Assembly (NCBI GenBank): GCA_027627225.1
Contig: CM051029.1
Span: forward strand, 21,152,356-21,216,355
Source of the DNA: Congeria kusceri
Taxonomy: Eukaryota > Mollusca > Bivalvia > Myida > Dreissenidae
Reading direction: 5' to 3'
Length of the DNA: 64,000 nucleotides
Shown here piece after piece: positions 61,101 to 64,000 of the stretch; positions within the stretch are counted from its first letter, which is position 1, and each line of letters opens with the position of its first letter. The notes beneath the pieces were generated by a model that worked only from the letters and a program-made list of their open reading frames with translations, had not been told where the DNA came from and did no database searches. Made by a program: the position numbers and the translations under genes.

Positions 61101-64000
61101 CTTTGTGAATACCAGCCCTGGCCAACAGTTATAACACAAATGACACGGAAGGGTTTTGCCAGCCCTGGTCAACAGTTATAACACAAATGACAAGGGCGGC
61201 TTTGGCCAGCCCTGGTCAACAGTTATAACACAAATGACACGGGAGGGTTTGGCCTGCCCTGGTCAACAGTTATAACACAAATGACACGGGGGGTTTGGCC
61301 AGCCCGGGTCAACAGTCATAACACAAATGACACGGGAGGGTTTGGCCAGCCAAAAAATAGTCTTTGTGAATACCAGCCCTGGTCAACAGCTATAACACAA
61401 ATGACACGCGAGGGTTTGGCCAGCCAAAAATAGTCTTTGTGAATACCAGCCCTGGTCAACAGTTATAACACAAATGACACGGGAGGGCTTGGCCAGCCAA
61501 ACAATAATCTTTGTGAATACTGGCCCAGGTCAACAGTTATAACACAAATGACACGGGAGGGTTTGGCAAGCCAAAAATAGTCTTTGTTTGTTTTTGTCAA
61601 TACCAGCCCTGGTCAACAGTTGACACAAATGACACGGGACGGTTCAGCCAGCCAAAAATAGTCTTTGTGAATAACAGCCCTGGTCAAGAGTTATAACACA
61701 AATGACACGGGAAGGATTGGCTAGCCAAAAATAGTCTTTGTTTGTCTTTGTGAATACCAGCCATGGTTAACAGTAAACACAAATGACACGGGAGGGTTTG
61801 GCCAGCCAAATATAATCTTTGTTTGTCTTTGTCAATACCAGACCTGGTCAACAGTTATAACACCAATGACACGGGAGGGTTTGGCCAGATAAAAATATAT
61901 TTGCTTGTCTTTGTGAATACCAGCCCTGGTCAATAGTTAACACAAATGACAAGGGAGGGTTTGGCCAGCCAAACAATAGTCTTTGTGAATACCAGACCCC
62001 AGTCAACAGTTATAACACAAATGACACGGGAGGGATTGGCCAGCCAAACATAGTCTTTGTGAATACCAGCCCTGGTCATCAGTTATACAACAGACACGGG
62101 AGGGTTTGGCTAGCCAAAAATAGTCTTTGTTTGTCTTTGTCAATACCTGCCCTGGTCAACAGTTAACACAAATGACATGGGAGGGTTTGGCCAGCCAAAC
62201 AATGGTCTTTGTGAATACCAGCCCTGGCCAACAGTTATAACACAAATGGCACGGGAGGGTTTTGCAAGCCCTGGTCAACAGTTATAACACAAATGACACG
62301 GGAGGGTTTTCCCAGCCCTGGTCAACAGTTATAACACAAATGACACGGGAGGGTTTGGCCTGCCCTGGTCAACAGTTATAACACAAATGACACGGGAGGG
62401 TTTGGCCCGCCCGGGTCAACAGTTATAACACAAATGACACGGGAGGGTTTGGCCAGACAAAAAATAGTCTTTGTGAATACCAGCCCTGGTCAACAACTAT
62501 AACACAAATGACACGCGAGGGTTTGGCCAGCCAAAAATAGTCTTTGTGAAAACCAGCCCTGGTCAACACTTGACACAAATGACACGGGAGGGTTTGGCCA
62601 GCCAAAAATAGTCTTTGTTTGTCTTTGTGAATAACAGCACTGGTCAACAGTTATAAGACAATTGACACGGGAGGATTTGGCCAGCCAAAAATAGTCATTG
62701 TTTGTCTTTGTGAATAACAGCCCTGGTCAACAGTTAACACAAATGACACGGGAGGGTTTGGCCAGCCAATAATAGTCTTTGTGAATACCAGACGAGGTCA
62801 ACAGTTATAACACAAATGACACGGGAGGGATTGGCAAGCTCCAAAAATAGTCTTTGTTCGTCTTTGTGAATACCAGTCCTGGTCAACAGTTAACACAAAT
62901 GACACGGGAGGGTTTGGCCAGCCAGAAATAGTCTTTCTTTGTCTTTGTCAACACCAGCCCTGGTTAAATGTTATAACACAGATGACATGGGAGGGTTTGG
63001 CCAGCCCAAAATAGTCATTGTTTGTCTTTGTCAATACCAGCCCTGGTCAACGGTTAACACAAATGACTCGGGAGGGTTTGGCCAGCCAAACAAAAGTCTT
63101 TGTGAATACCAGCCCTGGCCAACAGTTATAACACAAATGACACGGGAGGGTTTTGCAAGCCCTGGTCAACAGTTATGACACAAATGACACGGGAGGGTTT
63201 GGCCAGCCAAAAATAGTCTTTGTGAATTTCAGCCCTGGTCAACAGTTAACACAAATGACACGTGAGGGTTTGGCCTGCCAATACTAGTTACCGTAAGTCC
63301 AACATAAGTTTAGATCCCCTTGGAAGCTTTGTGAATACCAGCCCTGGTCAACAGTTGACACAAATGACACGGGGGTGGGGGGGGGGTTGGCGTGACAATA
63401 CTAGCTACCGTAAGGCCAACATCAGTTTAGATCCCCTTGGGAGGTTTGTGAATACCAGCCCTGGTCAACAGTTGACACGAACTACACGGGAAGGTTTGGC
63501 CAGCCAATACTAGTTACCGTAAGTCCAACATAAGTTTAGATCCCTAGGGAGGTTTGTGAATACCAGCCCTGTTCAACAGTTGACACAAATGACACGGGAA
63601 GGTTTGGCCAGCCAATACTAGTTACCGTAAGTCAAACATAAGTTTAGATCCCTAGGGAGGTTTGTGAATACCAGCCCTGGTCAACAGTTGACACAAATGA
63701 CACGGGGGTGGGGGGGGGGTTGGCGTGACAATACTAGCTACCGTAAGGCCAACATCAGTTTAGATCCCCTTGGGAGGTTTGTGAATACCAGCCCTGGTCA
63801 ACAGTTGACACGAACTACACGGGAAGGTTTGGCCAGCCAATACTAGTTACCGTAAGTCCAACATAAGTTTAGATCCCTAGGGAGGTTTGTGAATACCAGC
63901 CCTGTTCAACAGTTGACACAAATGACACGGGAAGGTTTGGCCAGCCAATACTAGTTACCGTAAGTCAAACCTCATTTTAGATCCCCTTAGGAGCTTTGTG
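58090..64000. repeat. Large satellite array with higher-order structure, runs off the right edge
   Basis: Units built from GGTCAACAGTTATAACACAA, ATGACACGGGAGGGTTTGGC and CAGCC, either short (about 47 bp) or lengthened by AATAGTCTTTGTTTGTCTTT and GTGAATACCAGCCCT. A composite block recurs near 58944, 60942 and 62939, a higher-order period of about 1998 bp; a 431-bp block near 60133 recurs near 60564. The last 720 bp uses longer units containing the MITE end (CTAGTTACCGTAAG), with a 333-bp repeat (63331 and 63664). Any open frames are by-products. Confidence 0.95.

Noticed and set aside
58127..63846. Multiple 60-98 codon frames in the right-hand satellite
   Set aside because: They repeat with the array unit on both strands and show no coding features.

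Overview
This window is animal nuclear DNA. It has long AT-rich introns with GT-AG boundaries, a tRNA-derived SINE, many short inverted-repeat elements and large satellite arrays. The gene content and repeat style suggest a mollusc, most likely a bivalve. One palindromic element (42809-43033) looks like a repeat I associate with heterodont bivalves such as Dreissena; this placement is inference from memory, not a search result.

Three protein genes can be read. (1) RPL8 (ribosomal protein uL2) is on the minus strand at about 1081-4397. It has a 5'TOP-like non-coding first exon and three coding exons, and its C-terminal part lies beyond the left edge. One intron carries two paralogous 84-nt box C/D snoRNAs. 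(2) A complete UXS1 gene (UDP-glucuronate decarboxylase) is on the plus strand at 8188-43218. Its 12 coding exons splice in phase to a 416-residue type II Golgi protein. (3) An immunoglobulin-superfamily receptor is on the minus strand at 48119-54552. It has nine Ig-like domains, one FN3 domain, one membrane span and a short tyrosine-bearing tail. Nearly every domain is one phase 1-1 exon, and no signal-peptide exon was found. RPL8 and UXS1 diverge; UXS1 and the Ig gene converge.

Layout: 1-4397 RPL8; 4398-8187 spacer with a foldback element and a truncated SINE; 8188-43218 UXS1, with introns full of DNA transposons and minisatellites; 43219-48118 spacer with a MITE, tandem duplications and a strong hairpin; 48119-54552 Ig receptor; 54553-57950 featureless; 57960-64000 a MITE-derived satellite with a higher-order period near 2.0 kb, running off the right edge.

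The most unusual region is UXS1 intron 6. Its 5' end is an array of about 31 copies of an 87-bp unit that includes the exon 6 end and its donor site. Its 3' end is 15 exact-length 46-bp units that each include the acceptor and the first bases of exon 7. Three decayed tandem copies of exon 8 follow in intron 7. The locus therefore carries repeated copies of its own splice junctions, yet only the outermost pair keeps the reading frame.
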